A stretch of 64,000 bases of DNA from Ariolimax columbianus (GCA_036924085.1 JAVGWX010000011.1:19951264-20015263); one strand, 5' to 3'. Shown: positions 35,313-47,645, numbered from the stretch's first letter. Numbers and translations: made by a program. The notes: generated by a model not told the origin, from the sequence alone.

Positions 35313-38046
35313 ACTGTAGGTCCACTATCACTTATAATCTCTCACGCTCTCTCTCTCTCTCTCTCTCTCTAATGTAAGTCCACTATCTCATCTCTCTCTA
35401 CCGTAGGTCCACTAACACACCTACTCTCTCTCTACCGTAGATCCAATCTCATCTACTCTCTCTCTCTCTCTCTCTCTACAGCAAGTCCAGTATCTCATCT
35501 CTCACTCTACTGTAGGTCCACTATCACATCTCTCGCGCTCTCTCTACTGTCAGTCTCCTATCTCATCTACTCTCTCTCTCTACTGTAAGTCCACTATCTC
35601 ATATCTCTCTCTACTGTAGGTCCACTATCTCATCTACTCTCTCTCTACTGTAGATCCACTATCTCATCTACTCTCTCTCTACTGTAGGTCCACTATCTCA
35701 TCTACTCTCTCTCTACTGTAGATCCACTATCTCATCTACTCTCTCTACTGTAATCCACTATATCATCTACTCTCTCTACTGTAGGTCCACTATCTCATCT
35801 ACTCTCTCTCTAATGTAGGTCCACTTTCTCGTCTACACTCTTTCTCTGCTGTAGGTCCACTATCACATCTACTATCTGTGCTGTAAGTCCACTATCCCAC
35901 CTTACTCTCTCTATCTCTCTGTACTGTAGGTCCACCATCTCATCTACTATCTTTCTTCTGTGCCAACTATCACATCTACACTCTTTCTCACTTCTGTAGG
36001 TCCACCATCTCATCTACTCTCCTTCTCCCGATTATAGGCCCATTATCCCATCTAGTCTTCCTACCTTAGGTCCACTATCTTATCTCGCTCTCTCTCTACT
36101 GTAGGTCCACTATCTTATCTCGCTCTCTCTCTACTGTAGGTCCACTATCTTATCTCGCTCTCTCTCTACTGTAGGTCCACTATCTTATCTCGCTCTCTCT
36201 CTACTGTAGGTCCACTATCTTATCTCGCTCTCTCTACTGTAGGTCCACTATCTTATCTCGCTATCTCTACTGTAGGTCCACTATCCTATCTCGCTCTCTC
36301 TACTGTAGGTCCACTATCTTATCTCGCTCTCTCTACTGTAGGTCCACTATCTTATCTCGCTCTCTCTACTGTAGGTCCACTATCTTATCTCGCTCTCTCT
36401 ACTGTAGGTCAACTATCTTATCTCGCTCTCTCTCTACTGTAGGTCCACTATCTTATCTTGCTCTCTCTACTGTAGGTCCACTATCTTATCTCGCTCTCTC
36501 TACTGTAGGTCCACTATCTTATCTCGCTCTCTCTACTGTAGGTCCACTATCTTATCTCGCTCTCTCTCTACTGTAGGTCCACTATCTAATCTATTATCTC
36601 CTTATCTTAGGTAAACTATCACATCTACTCTCTTTCTCTCTACTGTTGGCCCACTATCCTATCTACTCTTCATACCTTAGGTCCACTATCTCATATGCTC
36701 TTTCCATACCGTAGGCCCACTATCACATCTACTCGCTCCGTACCGTCCACAAACTCGTCTATTCACTCTCCACTATCTCATCTACACTCTCGTTACTTTA
36801 GGTCCCATAGCTACCCTCTCTCTTTCTCTCTACTTTAGGTCCACTATCTCATCTACTCTCTCGCTACTTTAGGTCCCCTATCTATCCTCTTCCTCTCTCT
36901 ACTGTAGGTCCACTATCTCATCTACTCTCTCTCTAATGTAGGTCCACTTTCTCGTCTACACTCTTTCTCTGCTGTAGGTCCACTATCACATCTACTATCT
37001 GTGCTGTAAGTCCACTATCCCACCTTACTCTCTCTATCTCTCTGTACTGTAGGTCCACCATCTCATCTACTATCTTTCTTCTGTGCCAACTATCACATCT
37101 ACACTCTTTCTCACTTCTGTAGGTCCACCATCTCATCTACTCTCCTTCTCCCGATTATAGGCCCATTATCCCATCTAGTCTTCCTACCTTAGGTCCACCA
37201 TCTTATCTCGCTCTCTCTCTACTGTAGGTCCACTATCTTATCTCGCTCTCTCTCTACTGTAGGTCCACTATCTTATCTCGCTCTCTCTCTACTGTAGGTC
37301 CACTATCTTATCTCGCTCTCTCTCTACTGTAGGTCCACTATCTTATCTCGCTCTCTCTACTGTAGGTCCACTATCTTATCTCGCTATCTCTACTGTAGGT
37401 CCACTATCCTATCTCGCTCTCTCTACTGTAGGTCCACTATCTTATCTCGCTCTCTCTACTGTAGGTCCACTATCTTATCTCGCTCTCTCTACTGTAGGTC
37501 CACTATCTTATCTCGCTCTCTCTACTGTAGGTCCACTATCTTATCTCGCTCTCTCTCTACTGTAGGTCCACTATCTTATCTTGCTCTCTCTACTGTAGGT
37601 CCACTATCTTATCTCGCTCTCTCTACTGTAGGTCCACTATCTTATCTCGCTCTCTCTACTGTAGGTCCACTATCTTATCTCGCTCTCTCTCTACTGTAGG
37701 TCCACTATCTAATCTATTATCTCCTTATCTTAGGTAAACTATCACATCTACTCTCTTTCTCTCTACTGTTGGCCCACTATCCTATCTACTCTTCATACCT
37801 TAGGTCCACTATCTCATATGCTCTTTCCATACCGTAGGCCCACTATCACATCTACTCGCTCCGTACCGTCCACTAACTCGTCTATTCACTCTCCACTATC
37901 TCATCTACACTCTCGTTACTTTAGGTCCCATAGCTACCCTCTCTCTTTCTCTCTACTTTAGGTCCACTATCTCATCTACTCTCTCGCTACTTTAGGTCCC
38001 CTATCTATCCTCTTCTTCTCTCTACTTTAGGTCCACTATCTTATCT

Positions 38047-38078
<32 letters not shown>

Positions 38079-38085
38079 GCGTGGG
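35275..38085. repeat. CT-rich composite minisatellite containing a 1,123-bp tandem duplication
   Basis: Short units made of CTCTCTCTACTGTAGGTCCA plus CTATCTYATCT with 25-40 bp spacing fill 2.8 kb. Positions 35780-36902 and 36903-38025 are copies of one another with exact offset 1,123 and only a handful of mismatches (for example CACAAAC versus CACTAAC near 36750 and 37873). The identical 67-codon reverse frames at 35810 and 36933 come from this duplication. Confidence 0.93.
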
Positions 38086-38124
38086 TCCGCCGTGCGCGGT
38101 AATCCACTAAAGTGACTTGACTAA

Positions 38125-39665
38125 CTCCTTCTTCTTGATTTACTTCTTCCAGTTTCTTTTCTTCTTCTTGATTTACTTCTTCCTGTTCCTTTCCTTCTTC
38201 TTGATTTACTTCTTCCTGTTCCTTTTCTTCTTCTTGATTTACTTCTTCCTGTTCCTTTTCTTCTTCTTGATTTACTTCTTCCTGTTCCTTTTTTTCTTCT
38301 TGATTTACTTCTTCCAGTTTCTATTCTTCTTCTTGATTTACTTCTTCCTGTTCCTTTCCTTCTTCTTGATTTACTTCTTCCAGTTTCTTTTCTTCTTCTT
38401 GATTTACTTCTTCCTGTTCCTTTTCTTCTTCCTGATTTACTTCTTCCTGTTCCTTTCCTTCTTCTTGATTTACTTCTTCCTGTTCCTTTTCTTCTTCTTG
38501 ATTTACTTCTTCCTGTTCCTTTTCTTCTTCTTGATTTACTTCTTCCTGTTCCTTTCCTTCTTCTTGATTTACTTCTTCCAGTTTCTTTTCTTCTTCTTGA
38601 TTTACTTCTTCCTGTTCCTTTTCTTCTTCTTGATTTACTTCTTCCTGTTCCTTTCCTTCTTCTTGATTTACTTCTTCCAGTTCCTTTTCTTCTTCTTGAT
38701 TTACTTCTTCCTGTTCCTTTCCTTCTTCTTGATTTACTTCTTCCTGTTCCTTTTCTTCTTCTTGATTTACTTCTTCCAGTTCCTTTTCTTCTTCTTGATT
38801 TACTTCTTCCTGTTCCTTTCCTTCTTCTTGATTTACTTCTTCCAGTTCCTTTTCTTCTTCTTGATTTACTTCTTCCTGTTCCTTTCCTTCTTCTTGATTT
38901 ACTTCTTCCTGTTCCTTTTCTTCTTCTTGATTTACTTCTTCCTGTTCCTTTTCTTCTTCTTGATTTACTTCTTCCAGTTCCTTTTCTTCTTCTTGATTTA
39001 CTTCTTCCAGTTTCTTTTCTTCTTCTTGATTTACTTCTTCCTGTTCCTTTTTTTCTTCTTGATTTACTTCTCCCAGTTTCTTTTCTTCTTCTTGATTTAC
39101 TTCTTCCTGTTCCTTTTCCTCTTCTTGATTTACTTCTTCCTGTTCCTTTCCTTCTTCTTGATTTACTTCTTCCTGTTCCTTTTCTTCTTCTTGATTTACT
39201 TCTTCCTGTTCCTTTTTTTCTTCTTGATTTACTTCTTCCAGTTTCTTTTCTTCTTCTTGATTTACTTCTTCCTGTTCCTTTTCTTCTTCTTGATTTACTT
39301 CTTCCTGTTCCTTTTCTTCTTCTTGATTTACTTCTTCCTGTTCCTTTTCTTCTTCTTGATTTACTTCTTCCTGTTCCTTTTGTTCTTCTTGATTTACTTC
39401 TTCCAGTTTCTTTTGTTCTTCTTGATTTACTTCTTCCTGTTCCTTTTTTTCTTCTTGATTTACTTCTTCCAGTTTCTTTTGTTCTTCTTGATTTACTTCT
39501 TCCTGTTCCTTTTGTTCTTCTTGATTTACTTCTTCCAGTTTCTTTTGTTCTTCTTGATTTACTTCTTCCTGTTCCTTTTCTTCTTCTTGATTTACTTCTT
39601 CCTCTTGTCTTTTCTTCTTCTTGATTTACTTCTTCCAGTTTCTTTTGTTCTTCTTGTTCTTGTTC
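38125..39665. repeat. 33-bp minisatellite, about 47 units
   Basis: Period 33, with TGATTTACTTCTTCCTGTTC followed by CTTTTCTTCTTCT. Recurring variants are CCAGTTTC, CCTTCC and TTTGTTC. Four of six frames are open: on + FFLIYFFLFLF (522 codons) and LLDLLLPVPFL; on - KGTGRSKSRRR (523 codons) and EEEKEQEEVNQ. The - open frame starts outside the array and enters in the Glu-rich phase before an indel near 39605 shifts it to the Ser/Arg phase. I treat it as non-coding: substitutions between units do not favour any frame. Confidence 0.93.
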
Positions 39666-39799
39666 TTTTTCTTCTTCGTCTTTAGCTTTCACCCTGAGAG
39701 AGGACCTTTGTGACGGTATTGTCGAAGTTTACAAAGAGGCTGTGATATCTGTGCCTTTCCGCCTGACAATCCGAACTCAGCACGACACTCGTGGGACCG

Positions 39800-40035
39800 T
39801 GTAGCTACAAGCGACTTCTCTTTGGACATCTCTAAACTTCTGACGTGTAGCCTACAAGTGACTTCTCTTTGGACATCTCTAAACTTCTGACGTGTAGCCT
39901 ACAAGCGACTTCTCTTTGGACATCTCTAAACTTCTGACGTGTAGCCTACAAGCGACTTCTCTTTGGACATCTCTAAACTTCTGACGTGTAGCCTACAAGC
40001 GACTTCTCTTTGGACATCTCTAAACTTCTGAGTGG
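39800..40035. repeat. 47-bp minisatellite, about 5 units
   Basis: Period 47, with GTGTAGCCTACAAGCGACTT and CTCTTTGGACATCTCTAAAC. Units are nearly identical. The preceding 39715-39800 weakly resembles the 3' half of family A (ATCCGAACTCAGCACGAC). Confidence 0.92.
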
Positions 40036-40073
40036 CTTTCAAGCTCAAGGTCGTCATGGGTGGATTTAAAATG

Positions 40074-40480
40074 TACGAGGCGTGTTCAAATGAAAATATA
40101 CCAAACTGCAACAAGTCAAAATACGTACGATGCGCATGATTACGCCACTTCTGATGTAAACAGCACAAACCAACCGTCAAGTTTGCAAAATGTCATTATC
40201 CTCCGACTCAAAGTTTCCTCAGCAGACCGTTGAAAACATGGCGCGTATGATACAGAATCTGTTTAGAGTTGATCAGCGAGCGGTGATTCGGTTTCTAAGA
40301 GCTGAAGGATGTCGACGACCAGTTGATATTCATCGCAGAATGCAAGCAGTGTATGGTTACAAAAAGTGTGTCGAAGACAACAGTGAAGAACTGGACAACG
40401 ATGTTTAAAAGAGCACGTGAGTTAACGAATGATCTTCCAAAACCGGGTCAAGCGCATGTTGTTAACTCACGTCCTTCTTT
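40074..40480 (+). mobile_element. Mariner-type transposon, left end and transposase N-terminus
   Basis: It begins at a TA with the inverted-repeat-like TACGAGGCGTGTTCAAATGA. The frame from 40190 reads MSLSSDSKFPQQTVENMARM, then VDQRAVIRFLRAEGCR, PVDIHRRMQAVYGY, KTTVKNWT and finally [15 protein letters not shown]. This is the HTH DNA-binding region of a mariner/SETMAR-like transposase. A frameshift near 40310-40380 separates the last blocks. The catalytic DD(D/E) domain and right end are missing, and the copy stops at a TATC microsatellite. It is related to 62569-62900. Confidence 0.88.
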
Positions 40481-40496
40481 AAACCTCGTTCGTCCA

Positions 40497-40990
<494 letters not shown>

Positions 40991-41094
40991 TTTATCTCTC
41001 CCTCTCTCTCTCTCCGTCTCTTTCTCTTCCATCTCTCTCTGTGTAAGTGTTCAATGAATCAAAGGGTGATTTAAAAAAACAAACTAACCTGTAA

Positions 41095-41390
41095 CGAATA
41101 GTATTCTGTATATATTCTGCGAAGATTATTAAGTGTAACAAAGAGAGACATGATCCGAAAAACGGGTGGTAACAACACCAATATTAGACTACATCACAAG
41201 ACAACAACTAATATGATTTGGCCACGTAACAAGCCTACCAACACACTGCACCCCACAACAAGCAATGCTATTTAGAGATAATGAATTCAAGGCCAAAAGC
41301 CGACCATGAAAAAGGTGGCTTACCTAAATATATGAAGCGGTGAATGTTAATCAGTATGAGACACAGTCAGGCTCGTTCTAGAGATCTATT
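41095..41390 (+). mobile_element. LINE C-terminal fragment
   Basis: In broken frames: LHHKTTTNMIWPRNKPTNTL (relic of the Y-----QL-W-GHV-R-P block), then GQKPTMKKVAYLNI (relic of GRPRKRWL-NI) and a QYETQSGS-like run in another phase. Assigned from block order. Strongly decayed. Confidence 0.6.
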
Positions 41391-41562
41391 CATAACCTGA
41401 AGCTGAAAGGCGAAACATGATAAGCGAAAAACAGAAGAAATAGAACGAATAGTGACACTGTAACCTACAAAAGGATATCGTACGAGGGTCGGGCTATTCC
41501 ACAATGTAGAAACGTTAAGCCGCGCAACCGTCAATAGATGCAGGCAGTATTGTTGACTTCCT

Positions 41563-41905
41563 TTGGAAAGGAAGACTAACGTTTTGCCAGGCATAACCTA
41601 CTGATCAGACATATTAATCAAGGTCAGGCAAAATTTACTGGCCAAGACCCTCACCTCGTCTTCCTCGTAGCCGTCCCTGGAAACGGGCTGTTTTTGTATG
41701 GCAGCCGGGCTAACGAGTGATCCATGTAGTAGTCAGCGACACGCAAATGAAACCTAGCATAGCACAAGCGCCTGGAGTACCACGGTCCACTTTCATCAGC
41801 ACATCAGCACTCTCAGGATGTGAGGAAAGCTACTGCAACCCACCACTTAACGTCCTTCTCAGGGCGCACACAAGAGTAAACCAACTCATTATGCGCATTC
41901 GAAAC
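41563..41905 (-). mobile_element. Family B dispersed repeat, copy 4
   Basis: Inverse order of B: GGAAGACTAACG, a single tail unit with CTACTGATCAGACATA, TTTACTGGCCAAGACC, GAAACGGGCTGTTTTTG, GGCTAACGAGTGATCC, CCACTTAACGTCCTTCTCAG and GAGTAAACC. Confidence 0.85.
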
Positions 41906-42234
41906 AACAACATCAATATTGACTACCTATGCTTTACAGGGAGGCGGAAAGGCTTCGTCTGATTGAGAATCAAATCTGCTTATTATTAACATGTATCATT
42001 TGATCTCATTTGTTCATTATTATCGATAGACAAAATGGGGAGTTTCCGTGTTCATTGGCATAGCGTCTGTGTTGCATTGATATTTTCAATCCATGCCTCT
42101 TTAATGTTTTTTTAACATTTCCAGCCTTTACTTTCTTGGTCTATCTTTTGCTCTGAATCTCTGGTGTTACATGTGCAGGCCGGAGATATTCTTACCGTGT
42201 TACCATTTAATTATCTTACTGGGTAGAGATTGCT

Positions 42235-42545
42235 AATGTCTGATCAGTCAAACGTACACTGATCAGATTAAATTAGTCAGGATCAGGTAAAACATACTGA
42301 TCAGACTATGCAAGTCAGGATCAGGTGAAACATACTGATCAGACTATGCGAGTCAGGGTCAGGTGAAACATACTGATCAGACTATGCAAGTCAGGGTCAG
42401 GTGAAACATACTGATCAGAATATGGAAGTCAGGGTCAGGGGAAACATACTGATCAGAGTATGCAAGTCAGGGTCAGGTGAAAAATACTGATCAGAATATG
42501 GAAGTCAGGGTCAGGTGAAACATACTGATCATATTATGCAAGTTA
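42235..42545 (-). repeat. Free-standing 38-bp array of the family B tail monomer
   Basis: Eight units of CATACTGATCAGACTATGCA plus AGTCAGGGTCAGGTGAAA. The reverse complement aligns with the B tail unit (GTATGTTTTGCCTGACCCTG, ACTAACATGTCTGATCA). No B body adjoins it. The nearest copy ends about 330 bases away in the same orientation. Confidence 0.85.
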
Positions 42546-43299
42546 GTCAGATGAAACATGGGCACAGGGTCAAAAATAAAGAAACAATGGTCTACTCTTG
42601 TCATTATGATGTTTGTACACAATACTTACACCTGGAAGAACGTCAAAGAAAGGACATTGCCTTGCCATTAATTGCCTTGTCTTCTGAGCTTACACATATC
42701 ACCTTGAAGCCAATTACTTCCAAGACCATGATAACCTTCTTACTGACAAGCAAAAACTTTTGTTCAGTAATTTTGAGCACATGCAAAATGGTGCACAACA
42801 TCCTGATAGTATAGGAAGATAGAAAAATAGTTACCATACATACATATGTACTGTTTGCAAACGTTTCATCATTATAAGCAGAGCCCACAATGTTACAATC
42901 CTTGAAATCAATCAGCTTAAATATAGATCTTGTCCATCATTAGACAAACAGTCTGGTCTTCAGTCTGTATTGTTTCAAACCTGTGTTTGGCATATGACAA
43001 AAAATTGTTTACCCGAAAAGCGCATGTGCTAGATTTGAATGAATGTGAAAATTCCACGTGAATGGTACATGCATGTGGAGGTATAATATGCCCAGAGCTC
43101 CGCAAGATTTTGTGTGAGTGGGGTGATATTAAGAAAAGCAAACTAGCAAAAATTAAACATTCCATGCTATACCAAAATGATGATTTTCACTTTTATTAGA
43201 TGAGAGTTATATTACAAAATCAATTAATATTTGTGTTTATGTTGGTAAAGAGTTTCTTAGTCTAGTTAGAAGTTCACTTCTAACATTAATGGTGGTTTT
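42546..43299. other. Unassigned interval
   Basis: Short open frames on both strands (42515-42888, 42917-43165) without recognisable content. Confidence 0.35.
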
Positions 43300-43730
43300 T
43301 GCTTCTCTATCATTATTTGTCTGACCCAGCCATTCTACACAGTAACGGTCAGCTGCATTAGATCTCCAAGGTTCCCTGTCTCTGGTCTTCAAAGACATCA
43401 ATTCTCCGCTTCAACTGTTTACTCCCTGTCTACGTTTCAGCTGCACCATACAATAAGGAGGAATACACATACCTTTTTAATGTGTGGTCTCTAATCCATT
43501 TTCTTTACTTCGGGTGTTGTCTTTGTCCATAAGGTCACTTTGTCATTATGTCCCTACAAATTTTTTTTTTTTATACCTCTGATTTGAGGATATCTGGTCC
43601 TTCATTATTCTGTACCTGTTGCTCGTGTATTCTGTTTTCACGAAATAGTTGACTGACATATTCTGCTCACTTCTTTTGCAATATCTTCCTCATGAAATAT
43701 AGGCCTAGTTTACTATCTCTGTTTTAAATA
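43300..43730 (-). mobile_element. LINE fragment with internal deletion
   Basis: Reverse strand from 43730: VSQLFRENRIHEQQVQNNEG with PDILKSEV (the linker ahead of the reverse transcriptase), then only about 100 bases later KRYVYSSLLYGAAET (thumb) and a short terminal segment. The reverse transcriptase between them is deleted. Dead. Confidence 0.7.
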
Positions 43731-44779
43731 TGGTCTAATCAACCAATCTTACTGGCATTTGTCCTAAATCCATTTCTCATTTCCAATATATAAACAACCT
43801 ACAAACGTTCTATGGTGCCTTAGGCCTTCTTCCTAAAAAATTGCTGCATTCAAAAACTTGGATAAATCTGTCCCCTCTTTCATTCCTGGACCTGTCCACA
43901 TTTGTCTATATTCTTATAGGTCTATTTTTACATTCTCTTCATGTCATCTCTTATAGCTAATTGTATATCCATTCATTTACCCACTCGAGTAGATACACTT
44001 TGTTATAATTACTTTCAAATAAGTAGACTTAATAAATATGCTAAAACATTTTTGTCACTCTGGCAGTGTCAGTTAAGTGAAGTTTTCTCTGTTTAGTCTT
44101 CATGTTATCATTCTTGTTCAATCTTTTCGAAGTTGTGCATCGTTTTGGAACTTGAAAAATGAAACACATGTCCTATTTTTATAATTATCACCACAGTCTG
44201 GGATAGGACCATGATAAGGCATCGTCAACGACGACTTCGATGAAATATAAACACGTATAAATGATATAAAACAGGTTTAAATTATAAAAACGAACTGAAG
44301 AGTTAAGAACACAGATGACATATTGAAGTTCGCAGACCGGAAACTGCCACGGACGGACAGTTCTTGTAGACGGCATGACTTTTGCGAATTATTGTGCTTT
44401 GGCCTGAATTTACAGTGAGTACTGAATAGTCACCCTTTCATTTCATTATTTGTGCTTACTGTGACATTTGATATGGGCTCACCCTGGGGGCCACTCTTCC
44501 CTTCTCTCTCTTCTCGCCTCACTCTGTTTCATTTGACTCTGTCCTACAGTCACACTCTTGCACAACTTTCACACGCGCCCTCATGGTTAGGCCCTTCCAT
44601 TGCACTTTGGTTGGGCTAGCTTCTGAGGGCGCACAAACCTAGCATAGGTACATACAGACGCACACATGCATCCAAGCACTGGTTTAAGCGTCCTGATGGG
44701 TGGAAAATAGCGCGCATCCGCCAGTAGAAACTAGTCAGGCAAACATCTAAGCAACAACAACACCAACTGTGATATTGTT
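43731..44779. other. Unassigned interval
   Basis: About 1 kb of AT-rich, then more balanced sequence with no recognised element or gene. Confidence 0.4.
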
Positions 44780-45060
44780 GTTGTTTCATGTCCCCAATGA
44801 GTAGGTTTGCTCTTTTGCATGTCCTGAAAAGGGCGTTAAGTTGCTGGTTGTAATAGCTTTCCTCACATTCCTAGCGTGCTGATGAAGAAGGGAATCAGTC
44901 CTCTAGGCGGTTGTGCTATGCTTGGATTAATCAGCGTGACGCTCACTTCAACGGTCATCACACATCTCATTAATCAGACTGCCTTGCAAACAGCCTGTTT
45001 CCAGGAAGGCTACATGGAAGAGAGATTGTGGTCTTAGTCATTATATTGTACCTACCGCGA
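44780..45060 (+). mobile_element. Family B dispersed repeat, copy 5
   Basis: TGTTGTTTCATGTCCCC, TGAAAAGGGCGTTAAG, TGCTGATGAAGAAGGG, GGCGGTTGTGCTATGCTTGG and AACAGCCTGTTTCCAGGAAG in order. The tail is absent. Confidence 0.82.
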
Positions 45061-45174
45061 CGCGATGTCCTGTTGATTAGCTTGTGTCTGCCCGGACTAG
45101 TGTCCCAGATTCCCTACTTTGTGGTAAAAATAAGTTTCAACATTTCTTGCATATTGTGCTGTTCTGAGTGTATT

Positions 45175-45300
45175 CAACTGAGCCTTGCACTATGCTGAGA
45201 GGTCCCAATCCATCATTGCACGAAGCTGAGAGGTCCCAATCCATCATTGCACGAAGCTGAGAGGTCCCAATCCATCATTGCACGAAGCTGAGTGCGCCCA
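45175..45300. repeat. 31-bp minisatellite block 1, about 4 units
   Basis: Period 31, with CATTGCACGAAGCTGAGAGG and TCCCAATCCAT. Aligns with block 2 at 45465. Confidence 0.88.
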
Positions 45301-45464
45301 ATGTCGCATTGTACTGCAAGAGGCGTGTCCCAGGTCCTTCAGCAAAACTGATTGTCGAACTGACAGACACGGGACTAAACTGAGACTCCTTGGGTTGGTA
45401 CAGACGGTAGTACATCAGAGTTCCGGTACCAGCTTGCTAATGCACTGGGCTGGGTGAAATCTAC

Positions 45465-45675
45465 TCAGCATTGCACCCCGCTGACGGTGCCCAGCTCAGC
45501 ATTGCACCACGCTGACGGTGCCCAGCTCAGCATTGCACCCCGCTGACGGTGCCCAGCTCAGCATTGCACCACGCTGACGGTGCCCAGCTCAGCATTGCAC
45601 CACGCTGACGGTGCCCAGCTCAGCATTGCACCACGCTGACGGTGCCCAGCTCAGCATTGCACCACGCCGACGGTG
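45465..45675. repeat. 31-bp minisatellite block 2, 7 units
   Basis: Period 31, with CAGCATTGCACCACGCTGAC and GGTGCCCAGCT. The CATTGCAC--GCTGA--GT-CCCA skeleton is shared with block 1, so the two arrays derive from one ancestral monomer. Confidence 0.9.
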
Positions 45676-45889
45676 CCGAACTCGTGCCCCTTGTCCTATT
45701 CTTAGTTTTCAGTTCTTAGTCGACCTATACTTCCACAGGGCGTATGCCCATGGGCAGGTCCCAGCTCTAGCGTGAGCTGGATGTAGCCAGAAGGAGGATT
45801 TCCTGTTTAGCGGGCTAAGCTCGAGCAACTTATTACTCCGCTGCGTTTGGACAAGTGCCGTGGAAGATGGTTAACCGATGTTCGAATCA

Positions 45890-45990
45890 ATCTCAATAGA
45901 CTCAAACACTAGTACATAATAGACCCGCAGCCTGTTAGGCACCATCTGTGGTGCTCTAAACAAACCACCTAACCACTTAACCTTGCCCTA
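45890..45990 (-). mobile_element. Family F fragment
   Basis: TAGACCCGCAGCCTGTTAGG followed by CACCATCT and AACAAACCACCTAACC is the inverse of family F (15500-15560). A further scrap with CTAAACAAACCACATAAC lies at about 46245. Confidence 0.6.
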
Positions 45991-47091
45991 TTGCAAAACT
46001 GAAATACGATGGGACTGACGGATACAGGACCCTTGACGAGTCTCAGTACTTTGGTGGCGATGGTTAGCCCGTCATGGACTCCTCAGGAATGTTTAAGATC
46101 GGCACTCGACATTGCACACAGTCAAATGAATTAAGCTCACTTCTGTGGTCGGGGAAGAGATAGATTTCTTGTTTTTACCCGAGGCAGGAAGGAAGGCCAC
46201 ATGAGACCCGCGCTTTATTAACTCGGCTAAGCGCTGCTCTAAACAAACCACATAACTATGGCCGGTGTTATGAAATGTTACACAGTTAGCCGCCTTTTAC
46301 GACATGGTCTCTGTGAGGCAGTGGTGCTATTCTTGTCCTTGTCTTACACATAAACCCCGATAGACCACTCGTTTACATTTTATTATCAAAATTTTGTTTT
46401 GATATTCATCTTTATAATTTGTTTTGATTTTTATCCGTTATTTCATCTTCAGTTTCTTTTGTCCCTCTGTTCACTAAAACAATGTTTTTACACCGTCTGT
46501 TTCATAATTATTGGTTTAGGTTAGAGTCAGATAACATATTTTATCATAATTTTCTTATTTTAAATATAACATTAATTTATCTCATATACAAATGTGCAGA
46601 ATTTAATGGGCTATCAAACAGAAACTTCCCATAATATATTAAGCTTTCTGCATGTCGGAAGCTCCCAACTTTAGCCATCATTGATAGAATATCCAATCAA
46701 ACATAACATATATAAGTTGTATCATTTTCTGTCAATAAATAAAGGTTTAGTGTGAATTTGTATTTTTGAAATGACATTGTGGAAAAAAAGTCAGCAAGGA
46801 GAACTACATAAGTTAAGGTTACTTCACCATAGTATATTATAACATAATTTTCTTATTTTAACATTTTGTTAACGTATTTCATGTACAAAATTGAAAAGGC
46901 TATCAAATAGAACCAATTTGTCTTCACATAAAGAACAATAGTTAAATAGTGGTCCACATATATTGCAAATACATTTAAAACAACATATTTTATTAAATGT
47001 TTGAACTGACCATAATATATCATCATATTTTTGTACAGATCTGAAGCTCCTGACACTAATCCTCACTAACAATATCAATGTATACACAACA
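45991..47091. other. Unassigned interval, AT-rich on the right
   Basis: Beyond a family F scrap near 46245 nothing is recognised. The tract from 46500 to 47090 is very AT-rich, with overlapping short reverse frames. CATAATTTTCTTATTTTAA occurs twice (about 46544 and 46842), so a roughly 300-bp diverged duplication is possible. Confidence 0.4.
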
Positions 47092-47191
47092 NNNNNNNNN
47101 NNNNNNNNNNNNNNNNNNNNNNNNNNNNNNNNNNNNNNNNNNNNNNNNNNNNNNNNNNNNNNNNNNNNNNNNNNNNNNNNNNNNNNNNNNN
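47092..47191. other. Assembly gap (100 N)
   Basis: Exactly 100 unknown bases, the usual placeholder for a gap of unknown size. A 22-bp tandem repeat starts immediately to its right. Confidence 0.99.
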
Positions 47192-47297
47192 AGTTTCTGT
47201 AACGCTACTTTTCAGTTTCTGTAACGCTACTATTCAATTTCTGTATCGCTACAATTTAGCTTCTGCATCGCTACTATTCCGTTTCTGTATCGCTATG
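47192..47297. repeat. 22-bp tandem repeat truncated by the gap
   Basis: Units of AGTTTCTGTAACGCTACT plus four bases, nearly five copies, with the first at the gap edge. The array probably extends into the gap. Confidence 0.85.
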
Positions 47298-47645
47298 GGG
47301 GTACTTGTGCTTTAATTCAACCACGGATTATAATAGGTCAAATTTAGTAGAATGTAGCCACACGAAGCACCATACTGATCAATTCGCGCGTCTTCAATTC
47401 GTGCGGTAAACCTATGTCCATGTCATTCTCAGATCTAACACCGTACGTGAAAGATGAATTTATTGCAGTTGTCGCACTTGACACGCAAGAAAATAAATTG
47501 TGTGCAGTTTTTGCAGGAAAGACGAAATATACACACCGTCCGTCCGACTGTGTGCTAAAAATCATGTTATGACTTTGTCTCTCACAGTTCGCCAAGATCG
47601 TTAGAGATGTCACACATGTCAGTTCTGGCACATGGTTAGAGGGCA

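Noticed and set aside
38117..39685. 522-codon + strand frame as a multi-pass membrane protein (FFLIYFFLFLF repeats)
   Set aside because: Hydrophobicity comes from a TTC-rich 33-bp minisatellite, and the opposite strand is equally open.
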